A stretch of DNA of 64,000 nucleotides from Bradyrhizobium oligotrophicum S58 (GTDB lineage: Bacteria; Pseudomonadota; Alphaproteobacteria; Rhizobiales; Xanthobacteraceae): assembly GCF_000344805.1 (NCBI RefSeq), contig NC_020453.1, positions 2,852,001 through 2,916,000 of the forward strand. The letters run 5' to 3'. The position numbers and the translations under genes are program-made. This document shows, piece after piece, positions 9,031 through 17,524 of this stretch. The notes under the pieces were generated by a model. The model saw nothing but the letters and a program-made list of their open reading frames with translations, did no database searches and was not told the DNA's origin. Position 1 is the stretch's first letter. Each line of letters starts with the position of its first letter.

Positions 9031-10443
9031 ATGACCGGACGTATCATTCCCCTCATCATGTGCGGCGGCGCCGGGACCCGGCTGTGGCCGGCATCGCGGG
9101 AGGTTCGGCCGAAGCAGTTCCTGCCGCTGTTCGGCGCGCGCTCGACATTCCAGGACACGCTGCTGCGCGTCTCCGATGCCGACCTGTTCGCGCGGCCGAT
9201 CATCATCACCAACACGGCCTACCGCTTCATGGTGCTGGAGCAACTGGCCGAGATCGGCATCGAGGCCGACGTGCTGCTGGAGCCGATGCGGCGCGACTCC
9301 GGACCCGCGATCGCCGCCGGTGCGGCCTTCGCGCAATCCCGCGATCAGGACGCCGTCGTGCTGGCGCTCGCCGCCGACCATGTGGTGCGTGACACCGCCG
9401 CTTTCGTAGCGGCTTGCCGCCAGGGTCTGGCGGCGGCCGAGACCGGCCGCATCGTGACCTTCGGCGTCAATCCGGAGCGTGCCGCCACCGAATACGGCTA
9501 TATCAGCCCGGGTGCGGCGGTATCCGGAGAGGTGCGGGCGGTCGCCAAATTCGTCGAGAAGCCGGACCAGCCGACCGCCGAACGCTATATTCGCGAGGGC
9601 TATCTCTGGAACAGCGGCAACTTCATGTTCCGCGCGTCCGTGCTGCTCGACGAATACCGCAAATACGATGCAGCCAGCGTACAGACGGTGACTGATGCGG
9701 TCGCCAAGGCCGGCCGCGACCTCAGCTTCATCATCCTGGAGTCCGATGCCTTCGCCGCGGCCAAGCCGATCTCGATCGACTATGCCGTGATGGAGAAGAC
9801 CGAACGCGCCGCGGTGGCGCCGGTGTCGTGCGGCTGGTCGGATGTCGGCTCTTGGCATGCGGTCTGGGAACTGTCCGACAAGGACGGGCAGGGCAATGCC
9901 GCGCGCGGCCCCGCCGTGTTCGAGGATTCCCGTAATTGCAACGTCGTCACCGACAAGGCGCTGGTCGCGCTCGAAGGCGTCGACGATCTGGTCGTGGTGG
10001 CGGCTCAGGATGCCGTGCTGGTGTCGCGCCAGCGCGATGCCAACGGGCTGAAGCGGCTGGTCGCCAAGCTCAAGACCGTGGCGCCGGAGGTGACCGAGGC
10101 CCACATCAAGGTGCACCGCCCCTGGGGCAGCTATCAGTCGGTCGACAATGGCGAGCGCCATCAGGTCAAGCGCATCATCGTCAAGCCCGGCCAGCGGCTG
10201 TCGCTGCAGAAGCACTATCATCGCTCCGAGCACTGGATCGTGGTGCGCGGGGCTGCCCGGGTCACGGTGAACGAGACGGTCAAGACCGTCCATGAGAACG
10301 AATCGATCTATATCCCGATGGGCGCGGTGCACCGCCTGGAGAATCCGGGCAAGATCCTGCTGGAGCTGATCGAGGTCCAGACCGGGTCCTATCTCGGCGA
10401 GGACGACATCATCCGCATCGAGGACGATTACCGTCGCGAGTAG
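9031..10443 (+). CDS. manC: mannose-1-phosphate guanylyltransferase / mannose-6-phosphate isomerase
   Basis: Bifunctional protein of 470 residues, the standard length. The nucleotidyltransferase signature is CGGAGTRLWPASRE followed by RPKQFLPL; FVEKPDQPTAERY belongs to the sugar-phosphate site. The C-terminal cupin, about residues 350-465, carries GQRLSLQKHYHRSEHW, whose histidines bind the isomerase metal. The enzyme turns fructose-6-P-derived mannose-6-P, after a mutase step, into GDP-mannose. It is the last gene of the nucleotide-sugar operon and lies 70 bases upstream of the first TPR-OGT gene. Confidence 0.92.
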   Translation: MTGRIIPLIMCGGAGTRLWPASREVRPKQFLPLFGARSTFQDTLLRVSDADLFARPIIITNTAYRFMVLEQLAEIGIEADVLLEPMRRDSGPAIAAGAAFAQSRDQDAVVLALAADHVVRDTAAFVAACRQGLAAAETGRIVTFGVNPERAATEYGYISPGAAVSGEVRAVAKFVEKPDQPTAERYIREGYLWNSGNFMFRASVLLDEYRKYDAASVQTVTDAVAKAGRDLSFIILESDAFAAAKPISIDYAVMEKTERAAVAPVSCGWSDVGSWHAVWELSDKDGQGNAARGPAVFEDSRNCNVVTDKALVALEGVDDLVVVAAQDAVLVSRQRDANGLKRLVAKLKTVAPEVTEAHIKVHRPWGSYQSVDNGERHQVKRIIVKPGQRLSLQKHYHRSEHWIVVRGAARVTVNETVKTVHENESIYIPMGAVHRLENPGKILLELIEVQTGSYLGEDDIIRIEDDYRRE

Positions 10444-10513
10444 GGCGCGGGCTCCCCTCGAATCACGCGAGCCGTGCTAGATAGCCCCGGACGTCCTCCG
10501 CCGGAGAGCTTCC

Positions 10514-12736
10514 TTGCAAAGCACGATCGGATCGCGCGCGTTCCAGAACGCGCGCCTGCAGAAAAAGAACCGCAAGCAGGCCGATGGCCTGCTGCCGCAG
10601 GCCGTAGCGGCCTACCGCAGCGGCCGGCATGCGGATGCCCAGACGATCTGCGGACAAATCCTGGCGCTCGTGCCCGATCATTTCGAGGCCCTGCACCTCC
10701 TGGGTGCTTCCGCGCTCGACAGCGGCCGGCTCGATCTGGCGGAGCAGGCACTGGCCCGCGCCGTCGCGGTCGAACCGCGCAATGCCGAGGCTCAGGCCAA
10801 TCTCGGCCTCGTGCTCTCCAGCATGAAGCGCTACGAGGAGGCGCGTGCCGTCCAGGAGCGTGCGATCGCGCTGAAGCCGAATTTCGCGACGGCGCTGACC
10901 GGCCTCGGCAATACCCTGATGAACATGCAGCTGTTCGCGCAGGCGATCGAGGCGCATGACCGTGCCATCGCCGCCAAGCCCGACTATGCCGACGCCTATT
11001 GTAACCGCGGCATGGCGCAGCTGCTCCTGCTGCGGAACGAAGAAGCAAGGCAGAGCTTCGATCGTGCGCTGGCGCTGGCGCCCCGGCACATGCAGGCGAC
11101 GTTCGGCAAGGGTCTCGTCAACATCAATCTGCGGCATTTCGAGCAGGCGCTGGTTGCCTTCAATGCGGCGCTTGCGATCAAGCCGGATGCAGCGGCCGTG
11201 ATCGCGCAGCGTGGGCGCCTCTACATCCAGATGGCCCGGTTCGAGGAAGCCGAAGCCGATTTCAACGCGGCACTCGCCACCGATCCGATGCTGGAGACGG
11301 CGCTGCTCGGCAGGGCACATGTCTGCGTGCTCACCGAGCGGATCGCGCCGGCCATGGCCGCGTGCAAACGGGTGCTGGAGCGCAATCCGGCGTCGGAGGT
11401 CGCGCTGGCCTGGCTCGGTGCCTGTTTCGCCAAGCAGGGCGACACGGCCGCCGCGATCCAGCACTTCGACCGCGCGCTCGAGATCAAGCCGGATTTCGAG
11501 GACGCGATCCTGAAGAAGATCTTCGCACTCGATTTCTATCCCGGGGCCGATATCGCCGTGCATCAGGCCGTCCGGCGCGAATGGTGGGACCGGATCGGCG
11601 CGCACATTCCGCGGCTCGCACTCGGCGCGATCGACCGTGATGCGGAGCGCCGGATCACGGTCGGCTATGTGTCGTCCGACTTCCGCAGCCATTCGGCTGC
11701 GCTGACGTTCCTGCCGGTGCTGCGCCATCACGATCACCAGCCGTTCAAGATCATCTGCTACTCGTGCTCGCCGCTGGTGGATTCGGTGACGGAGCATTGC
11801 AAGGCCGCTTCCGATGGCTGGGTCGACGCCTGGCAGATGTCGGATGAGGAGCTGGCCGTGCGCATCCGCTCGGATCAGGTCGACATCCTCGTCGATCTCT
11901 CCGGGCATTCGGCCGGCAACCGCCTCACTTTGTTCGCGCGCAAGCCCGCACCGATCCAGGTGACGGCATGGGGCAATGCCACCGGCACCGGCCTGCCGAC
12001 CATGGACTACTTCTTTGCCGATCCGGTCACGGTGCCCGAAGCCGTCCGGCCGCTGTTCGCGGAAGAGGTCTACGATCTGCCGGCCCTGATCACCACGGAT
12101 CCGCTGCCGGGCGCGCAACCGACGCCGCTGCCGATGCTGCAGAATGGCTACGTTACCTTCGGCGTCTTCAACCGTGTCGACAAGATCTCCGATCAGGTCC
12201 TCGACGTCTGGTCGGCGCTGTTCCGCGCGCTGCCCGATGCACGCGTCGTGGTCAAGAACGGCGCGCTGGACGACAGCTTCCTGCGTGACGGGCTGATCGC
12301 ACGCTTCGTGGCCCATGGCATCGCGGAGAGCCGGCTGACGTGCCTCGGCTCGTCGATGCGGCAGGAGCATATCGCCGCCTTCGCCCTCGTCGACATCTCG
12401 CTCGATCCGTTCCCGCAGAACGGCGGCGTGAGCACGTGGGAGTCGCTGCAGGCCGGCGTGCCGGTCGTGGCCAAGCTGGGCAACAGCTCGGCGTCGCGCG
12501 CCGGCGGTGCGATCGTCAAGGCTGTCGGCCTCGACGACTGGGTGGCTGAGGACGATGAAGCTTATGTCGCGATCGCCCTGAAGTACGCTGCAGATCCCTC
12601 CGCATTGGCACGACTGAGAGCCGAGCTGCCGGCGCGCGTCGCGAGCTCGCCTGCCGGCAATGTCGTCACCTATACGAGAAAGGTCGAGGAAGGCTATCGC
12701 ACGTTCTGGCGGCGCTACTGCGCCGCGGGCGGCTGA
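10514..12736 (+). CDS. TPR / O-GlcNAc-transferase-like (SPINDLY, GT41) protein, paralogue 1
   Basis: Protein of 740 residues starting at TTG; GGAG about eight bases upstream supports this start, and the same layout recurs before the three following paralogues. The N-terminus has the motif GSRAFQNARLQKKNRKQAD shared by all four. About nine TPR units fill residues 25-340. The C-terminal GT41 catalytic region has GYVSSDFRSHSAAL (putative catalytic His), DILVDLSGHSAGNRL, the UDP-phosphate Lys in FNRVDKIS, and DPFPQNGGVSTWESLQAG. OGT-family enzymes transfer a sugar from a nucleotide sugar to Ser/Thr of cytosolic proteins, with the TPR superhelix selecting targets. The substrate is unknown. The gene follows manC closely. 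Confidence 0.85.
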   Translation: MQSTIGSRAFQNARLQKKNRKQADGLLPQAVAAYRSGRHADAQTICGQILALVPDHFEALHLLGASALDSGRLDLAEQALARAVAVEPRNAEAQANLGLVLSSMKRYEEARAVQERAIALKPNFATALTGLGNTLMNMQLFAQAIEAHDRAIAAKPDYADAYCNRGMAQLLLLRNEEARQSFDRALALAPRHMQATFGKGLVNINLRHFEQALVAFNAALAIKPDAAAVIAQRGRLYIQMARFEEAEADFNAALATDPMLETALLGRAHVCVLTERIAPAMAACKRVLERNPASEVALAWLGACFAKQGDTAAAIQHFDRALEIKPDFEDAILKKIFALDFYPGADIAVHQAVRREWWDRIGAHIPRLALGAIDRDAERRITVGYVSSDFRSHSAALTFLPVLRHHDHQPFKIICYSCSPLVDSVTEHCKAASDGWVDAWQMSDEELAVRIRSDQVDILVDLSGHSAGNRLTLFARKPAPIQVTAWGNATGTGLPTMDYFFADPVTVPEAVRPLFAEEVYDLPALITTDPLPGAQPTPLPMLQNGYVTFGVFNRVDKISDQVLDVWSALFRALPDARVVVKNGALDDSFLRDGLIARFVAHGIAESRLTCLGSSMRQEHIAAFALVDISLDPFPQNGGVSTWESLQAGVPVVAKLGNSSASRAGGAIVKAVGLDDWVAEDDEAYVAIALKYAADPSALARLRAELPARVASSPAGNVVTYTRKVEEGYRTFWRRYCAAGG

Positions 12737-12937
12737 ATGCCGTAAGCAAGGCAGTTGGAGGCCTGTGTCGGCCTAGCCAGGATCGCTACGTTTCGCGCGA
12801 ATCAGGCGCCGCGTGCTAGCGTTGCGGGTAGTATTTGCGAGCGGGCGGTCAGCAAGCCGGCCTGAATCTCGGAGCGGCCACACCAGCCGCGTGAGTTGCG
12901 TTTGTCCCATCCGGCTCATCTGATCTGGAGACGATCC

Positions 12938-15151
12938 TTGGCTGGCAATGTCGGCTCGCGCGCGTTTCAGAACGCTCGGCTCGAAAAGAAGAACCGCAAG
13001 CAGGCCGAGCCGTTGCTGGCGGCGGCTGCCGCCGCGCACCGCGCCCGTCGGCCGGCCGAGGTGAGGGCGCTGTGCAGCCAGGTCCTGGCGCTGCTGCCGG
13101 ACCACGCCGGCGCGTTGCGGCTGTTGGGCATGGCTGCGCTCGATGCCGGCGCATTGTCCGACGCCGCGGCGGCACTGACCCGCGCCGTGGAGGTCGATCC
13201 GCGCGACGTCGACGCTCACGCCAATCTCGGCATCGTGCTGTCCAATATGGGGCGTCACGCCGAGGCCCGCGGGCACCAGGAGCGTGCGGTTGCGCTGGTC
13301 CCGAATTTTTTTGCGGGCTGGAACAGTCTCGGCAGCACCCTGCTGCGGCTGGAGCAGGCGGAGCAGGCGATCGCGGCTTATGACCGCGCGCTTGCGTTGA
13401 AGCCCGACTACGCCGAGGCCCATTGCAACCGTGGCATGGCGCTGCTCCTCGTCGACCGCAGTGCCGAGGCGCTGCAGAGCTTCGATCGCGCCTTGGCGTT
13501 CAATCCGCGCTACGTGCAGGCCCTCCATGGAAAGGGCATGGTGAACCTCGGCTTGCGCCGTGTCGATGCGGCGCTCGCCGCCTTCGATGCGGCGCTCGCG
13601 ATCAGTCCGGACGCGGCGAGCGTCCTTGCCGAGCGCGGCCGGGCCTACCTGCAGGCCGGCCGGTTCGATCAGGCCAAGGCGGATTTCGACGCGGCGCTCG
13701 CGCACGCGCCCGATCTCGAAGCCGCGCTGCTCGGCCGGGCCCATCTCGGCGTAGACAAGAACGATGTCGCACCCGCCGTCGCGGCCTGCCGCAAGGTGCT
13801 GGAGCAGAACCCGAACTCGGAGGCCGCCTGGACCTGGCTCGGCGGCTGCTATGCCAAGCAGGGCGAGATTGACGCGGCCCTGCAGCACTTCGATCATGCG
13901 CTCGCGCTCAAGCCCGACTGTCGGGATGCGATTGCGGCCAAGATCTTCACCCTCGACTTCCTGCCCGACGCCGATTTTGCCAGGCAGCAGGCGGTCCGCC
14001 GCGAATGGTGGGAGCGGATCGGGGCGAGGCTTCCGCGCGCTGCGCTCAGCCCGCGCAACATGGACCCGGAGCGGCGGCTCGTCATCGGCTATGTCTCCGC
14101 GGATTTCCGCAATCATTCGGCGGCCTTCACCGTCCTTCCGGTGTTGAGCCATCACGATCGCGCCCGGTTCCAGGTGATCTGCTACACGTGCTCGGCGCGG
14201 CAGGATGAGATCACGGCGCGCTGCCGGGCGGCCGCTGACGTCTGGGTCGAGGCCTGGCAGATGTCGGACGGCGATCTGGCCGATCGCATCCAGGCCGACG
14301 GAGTCGATATCCTGGTGGATCTGTCCGGCCACTCGGCCGGCAATCGGCTCACGCTGTTCGCCAGCAAGCCGGCGCCGATCCAGGTGACGGCCTGGGGCCA
14401 TGGCACCGGGACCGGCCTGCCGACGATCGACTACTTCTTCGCCGACCCGGTGACGGTGCCGTCCGGCGTGCGTCATTTGTTCGCCGAGCAGGTCTACGAC
14501 CTGCCCGCGGTGATCACCACCGATCCGCTCCCGGGAGCGCCATCCACGACGTTGCCGATGCTGCGGACTGGCCACGTCACGTTCGGCGTCTTCAACCGGA
14601 TCGACAAGATCTCCGATGCGGCTCTGGCGGTCTGGGCGCGGCTGATGGCGCTGCTGCCGGACTCCCGCATCGTGATCAAGAATTCCGCGATCGACGACAA
14701 TTTTCTTCGCGAAGGGCTCATTGCGCGTTTCGTGGCGCATGGCGTGGCAGCGGAGCGCGTCATCTGCCTGGGATCGACGACGCGGGAGCAGCACGTCGCG
14801 CAGTTCGCCCATGTCGACATCTCGCTCGATCCGTTTCCCCAGAATGGCGGCGTGAGCACCTGGGAGTCGCTCCAGGCGGGCGTGCCCGTGGTCGCCAGGC
14901 TCGGCTGCAGCACGGCCTCGCGGGCGGCCGCCGCCATCAACACGGCGCTCGGGCTTGACGACTGGGTGGCCGGGGACGATGACGGCTATCTCGCCATTGC
15001 CCTGAAACACGCCGCTGATACTGCCGAGCTGGCACGTCTCAGAGCGGAATTGCCAGCGCGTGTCGCGACCTCCGCGGCGGGCAATGTCGAGACCTACACC
15101 CGCAAGGTCGAGGAGGGCTACCGGCAATTCTGGCGCCGCTACTGCGCCTGA
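12938..15151 (+). CDS. TPR / OGT-like (GT41) protein, paralogue 2
   Basis: Protein of 737 residues. The TTG at 12938 was chosen because GGAG precedes it and because the chain from there (LAGNVGSRAFQNARLEKK) lines up with the other paralogues; the frame is open to 12896 but that part is not conserved. It has about nine TPRs and then the GT41 region: GYVSADFRNHSAAF, FNRIDKIS and NGGVSTWESLQAG. It is the most divergent of the four in the first TPRs (AAAAHRARRPAEV) and lies after a 201-base gap that could hold its own promoter. Presumably a protein glycosyltransferase with a different target range; this is inference. Confidence 0.85.
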   Translation: MAGNVGSRAFQNARLEKKNRKQAEPLLAAAAAAHRARRPAEVRALCSQVLALLPDHAGALRLLGMAALDAGALSDAAAALTRAVEVDPRDVDAHANLGIVLSNMGRHAEARGHQERAVALVPNFFAGWNSLGSTLLRLEQAEQAIAAYDRALALKPDYAEAHCNRGMALLLVDRSAEALQSFDRALAFNPRYVQALHGKGMVNLGLRRVDAALAAFDAALAISPDAASVLAERGRAYLQAGRFDQAKADFDAALAHAPDLEAALLGRAHLGVDKNDVAPAVAACRKVLEQNPNSEAAWTWLGGCYAKQGEIDAALQHFDHALALKPDCRDAIAAKIFTLDFLPDADFARQQAVRREWWERIGARLPRAALSPRNMDPERRLVIGYVSADFRNHSAAFTVLPVLSHHDRARFQVICYTCSARQDEITARCRAAADVWVEAWQMSDGDLADRIQADGVDILVDLSGHSAGNRLTLFASKPAPIQVTAWGHGTGTGLPTIDYFFADPVTVPSGVRHLFAEQVYDLPAVITTDPLPGAPSTTLPMLRTGHVTFGVFNRIDKISDAALAVWARLMALLPDSRIVIKNSAIDDNFLREGLIARFVAHGVAAERVICLGSTTREQHVAQFAHVDISLDPFPQNGGVSTWESLQAGVPVVARLGCSTASRAAAAINTALGLDDWVAGDDDGYLAIALKHAADTAELARLRAELPARVATSAAGNVETYTRKVEEGYRQFWRRYCA

Positions 15152-15235
15152 ATGCGTCCGCGGCGGTCTCGATCGATGCCGGTTATTAATCACCTCTCTG
15201 CAGATACTTCTCTGTAGATCTATTGGAGGTCGTCT

Positions 15236-17455
15236 TTGGCGAGCGATGTCGGTTCCCGCGCGTTCCAGAATGCGAGGCTTCAGAAGAAGCATCGCAAGCA
15301 GGCCGATGCGCTGATGCAACAGGCCGTCGCTGCCTATCGCGGCGGCCGCCGCGCTGAAGCCCAGGCGATCTGCGGGCAGATCCTGGCGCTGCTGCCCGAT
15401 CATTTCGATGCGCTGCATCTGCTCGGCGTGTCGGCGCTCGATGGCGGCCGGCTCGATCTCGCGGAGCAGGCTTTGACGAAGGCGGTGGAGATCGAGCCGC
15501 GTCACGCCGAGGCGCTCTCCAACCTCGGGCTCGCGCTGTTCAACCGCAAGCGCTTCGAGGACGCGCGCAAATGCCAGGAGCGGGCGATCGCGCTGAAGCC
15601 TACGCTCGTGGTTGCGCAGACCGGCCTCGGCAATACGCTGATGCGGCTGGGCCATCCGGAGGAGGCGATCGCCGCTCATGACCGGGCGATCGCACTGAAG
15701 CCGGACTATGCCGACGCCTATTGCAACCGCGGCATGGCGCTGCTGCCGCTCGGTCGCAACGCCGACGCCAATCGGAGCTTCGACCGTGCGCTGTCGCTCA
15801 ATCCGCGGCACATGGAGGCGATGTTCGGCAAGGGGCTGGCCATTATCAACCTGCATCATTTCGACGACGCGCTCGCCGCGTTCGATGCCGCGCTCGCTCT
15901 CAAGCCCGGCGCCGCGCAGGTGCTGGCGCAGCGTGGCCGGCTGCATCAGATCGCCGGGCGCTTCGAGCAGGCCAAGGCTGATTTCGACGCCGCGCTGGTC
16001 GGTGATCCCTGGCTGGAAATGGCGCTGCTCGGCAAGGCCCAGCTCGGCCATTTCAAGGACGTCGCGCAATCCGTGGATGCCTGCCGCAAGGTGCTGGAGC
16101 AGAATCCGCTGTCCGAGGATGCCTGGCTGTGGCTCGGCGTCTGCTACGGCAAGCAGGGCGAGGTCGCCGCCGCCGTCGCGCATTTCGATCGCGCCCTGGA
16201 GATCAGGCCGGATTTTGCCGAGGCGATGACGGCAAAGATCTTCACCCTCGAGTTCATGCCGGATGCCGATTTCGAGCTGCATCAGGCGGCCAGGCGCGAG
16301 TGGTGGCAACGGATCGGCAGCCGGATTCCCCAGCGACGGTTGCTGCCGCGCAATCTCGATCCGGAGCGGCGCCTCATCATCGGCTACGTCTCGTCCGATT
16401 TCAGGAATCACTCGGCCGCACTGACCTACCTGCCCGTGCTGAAGCATGCCAACCGACAGGATTTCCAGGTCTGCTGCTATGCCTGCTCGCCGGTGCAGGA
16501 TGCGGTGACGGCGCAGTTCCGCGGCTGCGCCGATGTCTGGGTCGATGCCTCGCAGATGTCCGACGACGAACTGGCGGATTGCATCACGGCCGACGGCGTC
16601 GACATCCTGGTCGATCTCTCCGGCCATTCCGCCGGCAATCGTCTGCCGTTGTTTGCCCGCAAGCCTGCACCGGTTCAGGTGACCGCGTGGGGCAGCGGCA
16701 CCGGCACGGGCCTGCCGACGATCGACTACTTCTTGGCCGATCCGGTCACGATCCCCGAGGCGGCGCGTCATCTGTTCGCCGAGCAGGTCTACGACCTGCC
16801 GGCGGTCATCACCACGGACGCGCTGCCGGGCATCGAGCCCACGCCGCTGCCGATGTTGCACAATGGCCATGTGACCTTCGGCGTGTTCAATCGGCTGGAC
16901 AAGATCTCCGACCCGGCGCTCGCGGTCTGGACAGCTCTCATGCAGCGGGTGCCGGACTCCCGCATCGTGATCAAGAGCAGCTCGCTCGACGATCCCTTGC
17001 TGCGTGATCGTCTGCTGGCGCGTTTTGCCGCCCATGGCGTGACGCAGGAGCGCATCACCTGTCTCGGCTGGTCGACGCGCGAGCAGCAGATCGCCCAGTT
17101 CGCCCAGGTCGACATCTCGCTCGATCCGTTCCCGCAGAATGGCGGCGTCAGCACCTGGGAATCGTTGCAGGCCGGCGTGCCCGTGATCGCCAGGCTCGGA
17201 CGGAGCGCGGCGTCGCGCGCAGCCGGCGCCATCGTCACGGCCGTCGGGCTCGGCGACTGGGTGGCTGAGGACGATGACAGCTACATCGCGATCGCCGTGA
17301 AATGGGCGGCGCAGCCGGCGGAGTTGGCCAAGCTGCGGACGGAGCTCCCGGCGCGCGTTGGCAACTCCGCGGCCGGCAATGTCGAGACCTACGCGCGCAA
17401 GGTCGAGGAAGGCTATCGCCTGTTCTGGCGGCGTCATTGTGCGAGCGTCGGCTGA
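15236..17455 (+). CDS. TPR / OGT-like (GT41) protein, paralogue 3
   Basis: Protein of 739 residues from a TTG preceded by GGAGG at 15225-15229. Its N-terminus, MASDVGSRAFQNARLQKK, is the same as in paralogue 4, and the TPR part of the two is nearly identical over long stretches (for example LSNLGLALFNRKRFEDARK), pointing to a recent duplication. The GT41 region keeps GYVSSDFRNHSAAL, DILVDLSGHSAGNRL, FNRLDKIS and NGGVSTWESLQAG. The 84-base gap before it suggests co-transcription with paralogue 2. Confidence 0.85.
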   Translation: MASDVGSRAFQNARLQKKHRKQADALMQQAVAAYRGGRRAEAQAICGQILALLPDHFDALHLLGVSALDGGRLDLAEQALTKAVEIEPRHAEALSNLGLALFNRKRFEDARKCQERAIALKPTLVVAQTGLGNTLMRLGHPEEAIAAHDRAIALKPDYADAYCNRGMALLPLGRNADANRSFDRALSLNPRHMEAMFGKGLAIINLHHFDDALAAFDAALALKPGAAQVLAQRGRLHQIAGRFEQAKADFDAALVGDPWLEMALLGKAQLGHFKDVAQSVDACRKVLEQNPLSEDAWLWLGVCYGKQGEVAAAVAHFDRALEIRPDFAEAMTAKIFTLEFMPDADFELHQAARREWWQRIGSRIPQRRLLPRNLDPERRLIIGYVSSDFRNHSAALTYLPVLKHANRQDFQVCCYACSPVQDAVTAQFRGCADVWVDASQMSDDELADCITADGVDILVDLSGHSAGNRLPLFARKPAPVQVTAWGSGTGTGLPTIDYFLADPVTIPEAARHLFAEQVYDLPAVITTDALPGIEPTPLPMLHNGHVTFGVFNRLDKISDPALAVWTALMQRVPDSRIVIKSSSLDDPLLRDRLLARFAAHGVTQERITCLGWSTREQQIAQFAQVDISLDPFPQNGGVSTWESLQAGVPVIARLGRSAASRAAGAIVTAVGLGDWVAEDDDSYIAIAVKWAAQPAELAKLRTELPARVGNSAAGNVETYARKVEEGYRLFWRRHCASVG

Positions 17456-17524
17456 TACGGCAGTGTGCTGGAGTTGAGTTGGTCCGCGTTGCAGGATCTG
17501 TAAGTCACCTTCTGGAGGCCATCT